Numbered from the stretch's first letter, positions 1-6,067 are shown. The stretch: DNA of 7,609 nucleotides from Peptostreptococcaceae bacterium (GCA_013619035.1 JABXKX010000443.1:1-7609), one strand, 5' to 3'. Notes: generated by a model from the letters alone, not told the origin. Made by a program: numbers and translations.

Positions 1-14
1 AATTGAAATTATTT

Positions 15-35
15 GCTGCGATATTCCCTAGCAGC
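15..35 (-). other. Short hairpin at the predicted 5' end of a leftward transcript
   Basis: The minus strand has a 5-bp stem, GCTGC with GCAGC, around an 11-base loop. It begins almost exactly where transcription from the promoter at 42-70 would start. A hairpin at the extreme 5' end could stabilise the mRNA or be the first helix of a leader regulator. No U-tract follows, so it is not a terminator. The remainder of this leader lies outside the window and I recognise no known riboswitch class in what is visible. Confidence 0.35.
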
Positions 36-41
36 TTTTAT

Positions 42-70
42 ATAATATCAAGATGAGCTATAAAAGTCAA
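42..70 (-). promoter_or_regulatory. Sigma-A type promoter reading off the left edge
   Basis: On the minus strand, a TTGACT -35 box (65-70) and a TATTAT -10 box (42-47) are separated by exactly 17 bases, one mismatch each from consensus. Transcription would start near position 35 and leave the window. It lies downstream of the terminator at 131-156, so it belongs to the next transcription unit on the minus strand, whose gene is not visible. Confidence 0.6.
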
Positions 71-130
71 CAGAGTATTTTACATTTATTGAAGTTTATC
101 ATTTCCAAATCTTCAGATAACTTATCCATT

Positions 131-156
131 AAAAAAACCTCTATATAATTAGAGGT
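131..156 (-). terminator. Rho-independent terminator of the pyrCFKD operon
   Basis: The minus strand shows a 7-bp stem ACCTCTA/TAGAGGT with a 6-base loop, followed by seven T residues. It lies 33 bases beyond the stop of the small Lys/Glu-rich frame and ends the leftward pyrimidine operon. Since it comes after that small frame rather than right after pyrD, the small frame is part of the same transcript. Confidence 0.8.
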
Positions 157-188
157 AGTCTTACAATACCCAGTGTATTAGGCATCAA

Positions 189-368
189 TCATTTTTCCTT
201 GTTTTCTTTTTCTTTTTTTTGTTCTTCTAATAATCTATTTATTTTCGATTGAGTCGTTTCTCGTTTATGAATAGCCTTGGCTTCATCTTCTTTTTTCTTT
301 TTTGCTTCTTTTAAAGCCTCTAACTCTTTTTTTATTAAACTGTCAACTTTCTTCTGAAAAATGCTCAT
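189..368 (-). CDS. Small Lys/Glu-rich hypothetical protein, last gene of the pyr operon
   Basis: I do not recognise this 59-aa protein. About half of its residues are Lys or Glu (17 K and 11 E). It starts MSIFQKKVDSLIKKELEALK and looks like a single charged helix or short coiled coil with Leu/Ile at semi-regular spacing. There is no signal peptide, Cys cluster or membrane segment. The open frame extends upstream to a TTG at 422 overlapping pyrD. I prefer the ATG at 366-368 because it is preceded by an AGGTGG ribosome binding site (374-379) 5 bases away, whereas the TTG has none. It begins 34 bases after the pyrD stop and lies before the operon terminator, where clostridial operons often carry pyrE. 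Its low complexity leaves open a spurious frame in A-rich DNA. Confidence 0.5.
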   Translation of the reverse strand: MSIFQKKVDSLIKKELEALKEAKKKKEDEAKAIHKRETTQSKINRLLEEQKKEKENKEK

Positions 369-402
369 CTGTGCCACCTTACTGACTAGTGGCATTATCA
401 CA

Positions 403-1320
403 TTAACGAATAACTTGTCCAACTAGTTCCTTTATACTCTCAATATTATTGGACTTTAAGTATAAAGTCAAGTCGTTCAAAACTTTCTGACAGACTGTAG
501 GATCAACAAAGTTTGCCGTTCCTATAGATATCGCATCTGCTCCAGCCAAAATAAACTCGACCGCATCTTTATAGGTACTGATACCACCCATGCCAATAAT
601 AGGAATATTAACAACACCTGCAGTTTCATAAACCATACGTACTGCAACTGGTTTTACGGCAGGACCAGACAAACCACCGATACCTCTAGCCAAAATAGGT
701 TTTCTACTATTAATGTCAATAACCATACCGGTTAATGTATTGATCATTGATAAACAATCAGCTCCAGCTTCTTCAGCTGCTAATGCTATTTCTTTAATAT
801 CTGTTACATTAGGACTTAATTTAACAATTAAGTGTTTGTTTCCAGCTGCTTTTCTTACAGCCTTAGTTACTTTATATACCATCTTAGGATCTGTACCAAA
901 AGCAAGACCTCCTGCTTTAACATTCGGACAAGAGATATTAAGTTCTAAAGAATCAACATCTGCTCTTGATGTAATCTCTGCCATTTCACAGTATTCCTCT
1001 ATATTTGTACCATTAATATTAGCAATAATCTTTGTATCAAATTGTCTTAAATAAGGAATCTCATGTTCGATGAAATATTCAATGCCTGGATTTTGTAACC
1101 CAACACTGTTTAACATCCCCATAGGTGTTTCAGCAACTCTTGGAGATGGATTACCGAGTCTAGGCTTTAAAGTTAATCCTTTGACCATAATTCCACCGAT
1201 TTGATTTAGATCGACATATTCTGCATATTCGCGACCAAAACCAAAAGTGCCTGAAGCGACAGTAATGGGATTCTTCATTACCAAACCATTTAAATCTACT
1301 TTCAAATTAGGATTAGACAT
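403..1320 (-). CDS. pyrD: Dihydroorotate dehydrogenase B (NAD+), catalytic subunit PyrD
   Basis: Class 1B dihydroorotate dehydrogenase (305 aa, usual family length), a cytosolic FMN-binding TIM barrel that oxidises dihydroorotate to orotate and passes electrons to NAD+ through PyrK. Visible motifs: SGTFGFGREY near residues 23-32, VKGLT with the FMN-contacting Lys47, an N-N-G-like NING segment at 101-104, the catalytic-base Cys131 in NISCPN (Cys instead of Ser marks class 1), KLSPN at 167-171, and the phosphate-binding GMGGI (243-247) and IGTAN (266-270). The frame can be opened one codon earlier at a TTG, but ATG at 1320 follows a GAGG ribosome binding site and is the likely start. It overlaps the end of pyrK by 8 bases, consistent with translational coupling of two subunits that form a PyrD2K2 complex. 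Confidence 0.96.
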   Translation of the reverse strand: MSNPNLKVDLNGLVMKNPITVASGTFGFGREYAEYVDLNQIGGIMVKGLTLKPRLGNPSPRVAETPMGMLNSVGLQNPGIEYFIEHEIPYLRQFDTKIIANINGTNIEEYCEMAEITSRADVDSLELNISCPNVKAGGLAFGTDPKMVYKVTKAVRKAAGNKHLIVKLSPNVTDIKEIALAAEEAGADCLSMINTLTGMVIDINSRKPILARGIGGLSGPAVKPVAVRMVYETAGVVNIPIIGMGGISTYKDAVEFILAGADAISIGTANFVDPTVCQKVLNDLTLYLKSNNIESIKELVGQVIR

Positions 1321-2095
1321 CAAATACTACCTCACTTCCATAAAATACAGGACCATCTTTACAGACTCTCTTATTGCTTATTTCATGACCATTCTTTATA
1401 GCACATGTACATACTAAACAAGCCCCTATACCACAAGCCATTCTTTCTTCCATTAACAGCTGAGTTGGAACATTATATCTCTCACATAATTCTTTTACAG
1501 CTTTCAACATCATATGAGGTCCACAAACATACACTACTTCTGGCTTGTTTGATTTTAATCTTTCTTCTAATAAAGTAGTCACATAACCTTTTACTCCAAC
1601 CACACCTGATTCTGTAGCGATTTTTATATCATTACTGACTTCATTAAAATCATCCATATCAAATGGCTGATCTCTAAAGCCCAATAAAACTGGAATATCT
1701 TTTTTTAACGTTTCTTTCATCACACGCGCAAGCTCTTTAATAGGAGAAACCCCTATACCACCACCTACTATAATACTGTTTTCAGACATCTCTTCTAAAA
1801 AGAACCCATTTCCCACAGGACCTAAAACATTAATCTTCTCATCAATTTCTTTCTTTAATAGAAGAAGAGTACCTTCTCCTAATACTTTAATAGTTAATTC
1901 AAAACTGTCCTCTTCTACTTTACTTACACTGATTGGTCTTCTTAAAAGTGGATAACCATTGTCCGAAACCGATAGTCCGAAAAACTGTCCCGGCAGTATT
2001 TCCGGCATATCTTCTGGCTTTTCTAATACTATTTTAAAGATTTCATCATTTAAAATCTCTTTTTTTATTATTTTTAAATCATAAGTTTTCTTCAT
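1313..2095 (-). CDS. pyrK: Dihydroorotate dehydrogenase B electron-transfer subunit PyrK
   Basis: This 260-aa iron-sulfur flavoprotein of the ferredoxin-reductase family takes electrons from the FMN of PyrD through a [2Fe-2S] cluster and FAD to NAD+. An FAD-binding beta-barrel comes first, with PGQFFGL at 35-41 and LRRPIS at 51-56. A nucleotide-binding domain follows, with GGGIGVSP at 111-118 and YVCGPHMM at 189-196. The cluster loop has Cys221, Cys226, Cys229 and Cys245, the C-x4-C-x2-C-x15-C pattern of PyrK; Cys231 is extra. It starts 9 bases after the pyrF stop, and its AGGAG ribosome binding site overlaps the pyrF TAG. Its end overlaps pyrD by 8 bases. Adjacency to pyrD separates it from other reductases of this fold. 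Confidence 0.96.
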   Translation of the reverse strand: MKKTYDLKIIKKEILNDEIFKIVLEKPEDMPEILPGQFFGLSVSDNGYPLLRRPISVSKVEEDSFELTIKVLGEGTLLLLKKEIDEKINVLGPVGNGFFLEEMSENSIIVGGGIGVSPIKELARVMKETLKKDIPVLLGFRDQPFDMDDFNEVSNDIKIATESGVVGVKGYVTTLLEERLKSNKPEVVYVCGPHMMLKAVKELCERYNVPTQLLMEERMACGIGACLVCTCAIKNGHEISNKRVCKDGPVFYGSEVVFDV

Positions 2096-2104
2096 GTCAC
2101 TCTC

Positions 2105-3034
2105 CTAATAGTACTTCTTACCAGCGTCAATTAATGCTTGATTAATATCTTCCTTCATACTGATTACAGCTTCTTTAGCTGCTGTTTTATAATCTTTGTC
2201 ACTTTTTAGGTAAGCAAATATAATACCTCTAGATGAATTAACAATTGCTCCGAGTCCATCGTTGTTAAAACAATTTACAATATCTTTTCCTGTTGCTCCT
2301 TGAGCACCATAACCTGGTACAAGGAAATACGAGTTAGGCATTACTGTTCTTAATAAGTCTGCTTCTTCTGGGAATGTTGCTCCAACCACTGCACCTATTG
2401 GTGAATAACCGCAAGTATCAATCGTTTGTTGACTCCATGCATCAACTAATTCTCCAACCTTTTGGTAAATAGTCTCTCCATCTACAGTAAGATTTTGCAA
2501 TTGTTCCGAACTTTTATTTGATGTTTTAACCAACACCCACATACCTTTATCGTATGTTTTGATATCTTCAACAAACTCTTTTAAACAGTCATCTCCTAAA
2601 TAAGGATTTACGGTCACAGAATCCGAGAAGAAAGCCGACACTTTTTTACCATTTATATCTGTTAAGCCAAGGTGAGCATCTGAGTAAGCTTTAGATGTCG
2701 AACCAATATCACCTCTTTTGATATCAGCAATAACATGAAGACCTTTTTCCTTAGCATAATCACAAGCATCTTTATAAGCAATCAATCCCTCTATACCATA
2801 CTTTTCATAAAAAGCAATCTGTGGCTTTACTGCTGGCACTAAATCAGAGACCGCATCGATAATTCCTCTATTAAATTCTATGAAAGAATGTTTCACAGCT
2901 TCAAGAGTTTCACCATATTTTTCAAAGTATTTATTCTTTACTTCTTCAGGTATTTGTTCTATTCTAGGATCTAATCCTACAACAATCGGACTTTGTTTCT
3001 TAATGATACCTTCTACTAACTTATTAATTGACAT
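2105..3034 (-). CDS. pyrF: Orotidine-5'-phosphate decarboxylase, long (type 2) PyrF
   Basis: Converts OMP to UMP, the last step of UMP synthesis, in the cytosol. At 309 aa it belongs to the long subfamily found in clostridia, actinobacteria and myxobacteria rather than the roughly 240-aa Bacillus/E. coli type. Motifs in order: VVGLDPR (18-24), VKPQIAFYEKYG (69-80), the catalytic ADIKRGDIGST (103-113) holding the Asp-Lys-Asp charge network (D104, K106, D109), the phosphate-binding VPGYGAQGATG (239-249) and VNSSRGI (265-271). All key residues are present. The ATG lies 2 bases after the pyrC stop; its AGGAGG ribosome binding site is formed by the last two sense codons of pyrC, so its translation is probably coupled to pyrC. 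Confidence 0.95.
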   Translation of the reverse strand: MSINKLVEGIIKKQSPIVVGLDPRIEQIPEEVKNKYFEKYGETLEAVKHSFIEFNRGIIDAVSDLVPAVKPQIAFYEKYGIEGLIAYKDACDYAKEKGLHVIADIKRGDIGSTSKAYSDAHLGLTDINGKKVSAFFSDSVTVNPYLGDDCLKEFVEDIKTYDKGMWVLVKTSNKSSEQLQNLTVDGETIYQKVGELVDAWSQQTIDTCGYSPIGAVVGATFPEEADLLRTVMPNSYFLVPGYGAQGATGKDIVNCFNNDGLGAIVNSSRGIIFAYLKSDKDYKTAAKEAVISMKEDINQALIDAGKKYY

Positions 3035-3036
3035 AC

Positions 3037-4311
3037 TTACCTCCTATATACTATTTCACCATTTACTAATGTATACTCAATTACACCACTTACTTCAAAC
3101 CCGTTAAACGGTGTATTTTTTCCTTTTGAATAAAACTCTTTAGAATCAATTGTATAATTCTTGTTCAAATCAATAATTGTGAGATCTGCACACTTGCCAA
3201 CAGAAATATCACCAACATCTTTTCTAATGATTTTTGCAGGTACTGTACTCATCATCTCAATCAATCTATTTAATGTAATCACATTTGATTTAACTAAATA
3301 AGTATAAGACAATGCAAATGAGGTCTCTATTCCACTAATACCAAAAGCAGCCTTCTCATAAGCAACTTTTTTTGTTGCATCTTCATGAGGTGCGTGATCT
3401 GTCACAATACAATCAATATGACCTTCTTTTATACATTCTATCATATAGTCTCTATCAACCACACTTCTAATAGGCGGATTCACTTTTGTATAAGCATCCT
3501 CTTTTTCAACAATATCATCTGTTAAGATAAAGTGATGAGGACATATTTCAACAGTTACATTTACACCTTCTGCTTTACTCTTAACAATATGCTCCATCGA
3601 TTCTTTTGTACTGATATGACATATGTGAAGTCTTGAATCCGTTTCTTTACATAAATCGATATCTCTTTTTACTATATTAGATTCTGCTAAGTTGGGTATG
3701 CCAATAAGACCTAGTTCTTTACTTCTAGTCCCTTCATTCATACAACCATACTTAGCCAATTCGTCATCTTCTGTATGAGCCATTAAAACCAAGTCATTTT
3801 TTTTGATCTGTCTAAAAGCTTCTTTCATTATTTCTAAACTTGGTGTCGTTCTACCGTCGTCAGATACCGATACAATACCAGCATCCATCAACTCATCTAA
3901 TGGTGTAATCTCATTGCCTGAAATATCTTTTGTAATAGCACCCGCTATTTCCACTCTTGAAAAACCAGCTTTTTTATTTTGAGCTTGAATTAATTCTACA
4001 ACCTCTTTAGAATGTATCGCTGGTTTCGTGTTTGGCATGCAAACAACGGTTGTTACACCACCAGCTGATGCTGCTTGAGTACCAGTTTGAATCGTTTCTT
4101 TATCTTCAAATCCAGGTTCTCTTAAATGTACATGCAAATCAACAAATCCAGGACTTACAAGTTTGCCTGTTGCATCAATTATATGTTCAAAATTACCTTC
4201 AATGTGAGTTTCTATTTTTTCAACTTTACCATCTGTAATCAAAATATCTGTAATTTCATTTAACTGTGTTGCAGGATTAATCACATGTCCGTTTTTAATT
4301 AATGTACTCAT
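3037..4311 (-). CDS. pyrC: Dihydroorotase, class I PyrC
   Basis: Zinc amidohydrolase that cyclises carbamoyl-L-aspartate to dihydroorotate in the cytosol. At 424 aa it matches class I (Bacillus-type) enzymes. Metal and catalytic residues visible: DLHVHLREPG (H60, H62), bridging-type Asp152 in SDDGR, His179 in AHTED, His232 in CHIST, and Asp305/His309 in TDHAPHE. NPPIR (278-282) is the substrate-loop region, and the C-terminal GKCADLTIID closes the composite beta-sandwich. The frame stays open 21 codons upstream to a TTG at 4374, but that extension would be translated from the terminator hairpin. The ATG at 4311 has an AGGAGG ribosome binding site at 4315-4321 and begins MSTLIKNG, as homologues do. 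It is the first gene of the minus-strand operon and sits behind an attenuator (4325-4354). Confidence 0.96.
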   Translation of the reverse strand: MSTLIKNGHVINPATQLNEITDILITDGKVEKIETHIEGNFEHIIDATGKLVSPGFVDLHVHLREPGFEDKETIQTGTQAASAGGVTTVVCMPNTKPAIHSKEVVELIQAQNKKAGFSRVEIAGAITKDISGNEITPLDELMDAGIVSVSDDGRTTPSLEIMKEAFRQIKKNDLVLMAHTEDDELAKYGCMNEGTRSKELGLIGIPNLAESNIVKRDIDLCKETDSRLHICHISTKESMEHIVKSKAEGVNVTVEICPHHFILTDDIVEKEDAYTKVNPPIRSVVDRDYMIECIKEGHIDCIVTDHAPHEDATKKVAYEKAAFGISGIETSFALSYTYLVKSNVITLNRLIEMMSTVPAKIIRKDVGDISVGKCADLTIIDLNKNYTIDSKEFYSKGKNTPFNGFEVSGVIEYTLVNGEIVYRR

Positions 4312-4324
4312 TATTCCTCCTAAC

Positions 4325-4354
4325 AAAAAAGCCTTCTTATGGGCATAAGAAGGC
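4325..4354 (-). terminator. Leader terminator (attenuator) upstream of pyrC
   Basis: On the minus strand a perfect 10-bp stem, GCCTTCTTAT/ATAAGAAGGC, closes a GCCC loop and is followed by six T residues. It lies between the pyrC promoter and the pyrC ribosome binding site, so full-length operon transcription requires read-through. A competing 7-bp antiterminator helix can be drawn between GGAAGGT (4384-4390) and the hairpin's 5' arm GCCTTCT (4348-4354), with G-U wobbles at both ends. This is a classic attenuation layout. Confidence 0.85.
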
Positions 4355-4378
4355 GTAGAATCCGTAGAATTCAATCAT
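4337..4378 (-). CDS. Putative pyrC leader peptide, 13 aa, overlapping the attenuator
   Basis: This short frame encodes MIEFYGFYAFLCP. It starts with ATG (4376-4378) preceded by GGAAGG, a moderate ribosome binding site 6 bases upstream. Its TAA (4337-4339) lies in the first bases of the 3' arm of the terminator hairpin, so a translating ribosome would necessarily open that hairpin. Five of 13 residues are Phe or Tyr, encoded by UUC and UAC, within a 9-base tandem repeat (FYG-FYA). The design resembles the E. coli pyrBI leader, where ribosome and polymerase coupling senses UTP. Translation is inferred, not proven; the frame could be accidental. Confidence 0.45.
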   Translation of the reverse strand: MIEFYGFYAFLCP

Positions 4379-4383
4379 AACTT

Positions 4384-4400
4384 ACCTTCCAAGTCTCTCG
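4384..4400 (-). promoter_or_regulatory. Degenerate PyrR-loop-like element / antiterminator arm in the pyrC leader
   Basis: The minus strand reads CGAGAGACTTGGAAGGT. It resembles the PyrR loop core of the pyrB leader (CGAGAGGTTGAAAAGGT), and the distance from GAGAG to the next ATG is the same (16 bases). The closing lower stem seen in pyrB cannot be formed here, and the core GAGG reads GAGA, so PyrR binding is doubtful. GGAAGGT also serves as the 5' arm of the proposed antiterminator. Confidence 0.3.
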
Positions 4401-4427
4401 TACTTATTTAAAGGTTCTATTGTTCAA

Positions 4428-4456
4428 ACAATATCATAGCTAATAATTGATGTCAA
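4428..4456 (-). promoter_or_regulatory. pyrCFKD operon promoter
   Basis: On the minus strand a perfect TTGACA -35 box (4451-4456) is followed after 17 bases by TATTGT (4428-4433, four of six consensus bases). Transcription would start around 4421, giving a leader of about 110 bases before pyrC. The -35 box stands 14 bases from the -35 box of the divergent pyrB promoter. Confidence 0.65.
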
Positions 4457-4470
4457 GATTAAAATTTTAA

Positions 4471-4499
4471 TTGACAGACATTTTCTCATGTGATATCAT
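4471..4499 (+). promoter_or_regulatory. pyrBI promoter
   Basis: A perfect TTGACA (4471-4476), a 17-base spacer and TATCAT (4494-4499, one mismatch) form a strong sigma-A type promoter. Transcription would begin near 4506, so the leader before pyrB is about 130 bases and contains the whole PyrR-type attenuator. Confidence 0.75.
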
Positions 4500-4525
4500 G
4501 AAGCCAATAAAATATATACCTTTAA

Positions 4526-4553
4526 CTCGACCCGAGAGGTTGAAAAGGTCTAG
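4526..4553 (+). promoter_or_regulatory. PyrR-binding loop (anti-antiterminator) of the pyrB leader
   Basis: The RNA contains GACCCGAGAGGTTGAAAAGGTC (4529-4550, ends paired). It fits the PyrR-binding consensus core, NGNGAGGYU, flanked by CC and GG. The lower stem GACC/GGTC differs in sequence from the usual Bacillus stem but keeps the pairing, a compensatory change. In Bacillus, UMP-bound PyrR stabilises this hairpin, blocks the antiterminator and lets the terminator form. I infer the same negative control here, with pyrR encoded elsewhere. Confidence 0.75.
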
Positions 4554-4584
4554 CATGATATCTTTTGGATAACTAGGTCTTTTC
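4542..4584 (+). promoter_or_regulatory. Antiterminator helix of the pyrB leader
   Basis: GAAAAGGTCTAG (4542-4553) pairs over 12 consecutive positions with CTAGGTCTTTTC (4573-4584), including two G-U wobbles. Its 5' strand uses the 3' half of the PyrR loop and its 3' strand uses the 5' arm of the terminator. It is therefore mutually exclusive with both, as in PyrR-type attenuators. The 19-base loop contains a five-codon frame, MISFG-stop (4555-4572). Confidence 0.75.
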
Positions 4585-4604
4585 GTGTAGAAAAGACTTT
4601 TTTT
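4577..4604 (+). terminator. Leader terminator (attenuator) upstream of pyrB
   Basis: A perfect 8-bp stem GTCTTTTC/GAAAAGAC with a GTGTA loop is followed by seven T residues. It lies 33 bases before the pyrB start, between promoter and gene. Together with the overlapping antiterminator and PyrR loop it forms a complete three-structure attenuator. Confidence 0.88.
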
Positions 4605-4637
4605 ATTGCAAAGATAGTATCCATAGGAGGAGATAAA

Positions 4638-5582
4638 ATGAATCACTCAAGTTTAAGACATTTAATTGAGCCGGAAGATTTTACTAAAGAGGAAATCTTA
4701 AAAGTAGTAGAACTCGGGGAGGATATGTATAACAACCCATCAAAATACAGTGATATCTGTAATGGTAAGATCCTAGCTTCTTTATTCTATGAACCAAGCA
4801 CAAGAACAAAATTTAGTTTTGATTCAGCAATGTTAAGATTAGGTGGTAACTTAATTGGATTTGCTGATGCCAATACAAGTTCTGCTAAAAAAGGTGAAAG
4901 TATTGCTGATACCATTAGGGTTATGGGATACTATGCAGATATTATCGTAATGAGACATCCAAAAGAAGGTGCTCCTAAATTAGCTTCAATGTATTCTGAA
5001 GTACCAGTTATCAACGCTGGAGATGGCGGACACCAACATCCAACACAAACATTAACTGACTTACTAACAATAAAAGTATATAAAGGTCAATTAGAAAATC
5101 ATACAATTGCTTTCTGTGGCGACTTAAAATACGGTCGTACGGTACATTCACTAATTAGAACTATGGCAAGATTTAATGCTAAGAAGTTCATTCTAATTTC
5201 TCCAGAAGAATTACAATTACCTTCTTCATTAAAAAGACAACTTCTAGATCAATACGATATTGAAATTGAAGAAGTAAGATACTTAGAAGAAGTGGTAGAG
5301 CAAATTGATATTCTATATATGACTAGAATTCAGAAAGAAAGATTCTTTAACGAAGAAGATTATTTAAAACTAAAGAACTCTTACATTTTAACAAATGATA
5401 AATTGGAAAATGCAAAAGAAGACATGATTATCATGCATCCACTACCAAGAGTTAATGAAATTTCATATGAAGTAGATGATAACAAACGCGCTGTATACTT
5501 TGAACAATCAAAAATAGGGGTATACGTAAGAATGGCATTGATTTCGAAATTATTGGAGGTGGGACCATATGTTAGAGGTTAA
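4638..5582 (+). CDS. pyrB: Aspartate carbamoyltransferase catalytic subunit PyrB
   Basis: Condenses carbamoyl phosphate and L-aspartate to carbamoyl-aspartate, the committed step of pyrimidine synthesis. The 314-aa length is typical. Carbamoyl-phosphate residues are in [11 protein letters not shown] (51-61, STRT at 54-57) and HPTQ (134-137). SSAKKGES (81-88) is the swinging loop that supplies Ser and Lys to the neighbouring active site of the trimer. The aspartate domain has [10 protein letters not shown] (227-236) and MHPLPR (266-271). AGGAGG at 4625-4630 places the ATG well. The gene overlaps pyrI by 14 bases, so catalytic and regulatory chains are probably made in a coupled ratio, forming an E. 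coli-like c6r6 holoenzyme. Expression depends on the leader attenuator. Confidence 0.97.
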   Translation: MNHSSLRHLIEPEDFTKEEILKVVELGEDMYNNPSKYSDICNGKILASLFYEPSTRTKFSFDSAMLRLGGNLIGFADANTSSAKKGESIADTIRVMGYYADIIVMRHPKEGAPKLASMYSEVPVINAGDGGHQHPTQTLTDLLTIKVYKGQLENHTIAFCGDLKYGRTVHSLIRTMARFNAKKFILISPEELQLPSSLKRQLLDQYDIEIEEVRYLEEVVEQIDILYMTRIQKERFFNEEDYLKLKNSYILTNDKLENAKEDMIIMHPLPRVNEISYEVDDNKRAVYFEQSKIGVYVRMALISKLLEVGPYVRG

Positions 5583-6003
5583 AGGTATTTTAAACGGTGT
5601 AGTACTTGATCATATCAAAGCAGGAAAAGGACTTGAAGTTTTCCATATGCTTAAGCTGAATAAAATTGATGCCCCAGTGGTTTTATTAATGAATGTCGGC
5701 AGTAAAGAGTTAGGAAAGAAAGACATCATCAAAATTGAAGATAAAGTAGATTTCAACTTCGATATCCTATCACTAATCGATACACATATCACGGTAAATA
5801 TCATCAAGAATGACAAAAGAGTTGAAAAGTTTACTGTAGAAGTACCAGAAGAAATTATCGGGCATATTGAATGTAAAAATCCTAGATGTATCACTAATTT
5901 TGATGATTACGTTAATCCAACTTTCCATAAATTTGCTGAAAATGATAAAGTATTAGAATATGTTTGTAGCTTCTGTGAGGAAATCACAAAGTTCAAAAAA
6001 TAA
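5569..6003 (+). CDS. pyrI: Aspartate carbamoyltransferase regulatory subunit PyrI
   Basis: Regulatory chain that binds nucleotides and transmits ATP activation and CTP/UTP inhibition to PyrB. At 144 aa it is slightly shorter than E. coli PyrI (about 153). The N-terminal allosteric domain has the nucleotide-site Asp-His pair in VVLDHIKAG (D14, H15) and KIED, with a Lys (K56) matching the E. coli effector-site lysine. The C-terminal zinc domain has Cys102, Cys107, Cys133 and Cys136 (C-x4-C...C-x2-C), the structural zinc site that contacts the catalytic chain. The GGAGGT ribosome binding site lies inside the end of pyrB, 8 bases before the ATG. A terminator follows 3 bases after the stop, making pyrBI a two-gene operon. 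Confidence 0.95.
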   Translation: MLEVKGILNGVVLDHIKAGKGLEVFHMLKLNKIDAPVVLLMNVGSKELGKKDIIKIEDKVDFNFDILSLIDTHITVNIIKNDKRVEKFTVEVPEEIIGHIECKNPRCITNFDDYVNPTFHKFAENDKVLEYVCSFCEEITKFKK

Positions 6004-6006
6004 AGT

Positions 6007-6033
6007 AAGGCTTCCGTTTGGAAGCCTTTTTTT
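6007..6033 (+). terminator. pyrBI terminator
   Basis: A 9-bp stem AAGGCTTCC/GGAAGCCTT with a GTTT loop runs into an uninterrupted seven-T tract (6027-6033). It starts 3 bases after the pyrI stop and ends the pyrBI transcript. Confidence 0.9.
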
Positions 6034-6038
6034 ATTAA

Positions 6039-6067
6039 GAAAAAGCCGATGTTCAACACATCGGCTT
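6039..6067 (-). terminator. Terminator of the NSS transporter gene
   Basis: On the minus strand a 10-bp stem AAGCCGATGT/ACATCGGCTT closes a 5-base loop and is followed by a T-rich stretch (TTTTTCTTA). It lies just after the transporter stop. It is separate from the pyrI terminator beside it, so each convergent transcript has its own hairpin within about 60 bases. Confidence 0.85.

Noticed and set aside
71..128. Minus-strand 20-codon frame beginning MDKLSEDLEM downstream of the operon terminator
   Set aside because: It has no ribosome binding site (only the T-tract of the terminator precedes it) and stops almost at once; likely chance.
369..422. Longer form of the small Lys/Glu-rich gene starting at a TTG overlapping pyrD
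   Set aside because: No ribosome binding site precedes the TTG, while the internal ATG at 368 has AGGTGG at the right distance.
713..1054. Open frame of 113 codons on the plus strand
   Set aside because: It lies wholly inside pyrD on the opposite strand and its product resembles no protein; a shadow of the real gene.
4354..4370. Tandem 9-base repeat (CGTAGAATC/CGTAGAATT) as a possible protein operator
   Set aside because: It is explained as the Phe-Tyr codon repeat of the putative leader peptide, and only two copies exist.
4312..4374. N-terminal extension of PyrC by 21 residues from a TTG
   Set aside because: It would be translated through the leader terminator, lacks a ribosome binding site, and homologous dihydroorotases begin at the ATG at 4311.
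5610..5894. Open frame of 94 codons on the minus strand
   Set aside because: It lies antisense within pyrI, whose zinc cysteines and overlap with pyrB are convincing.
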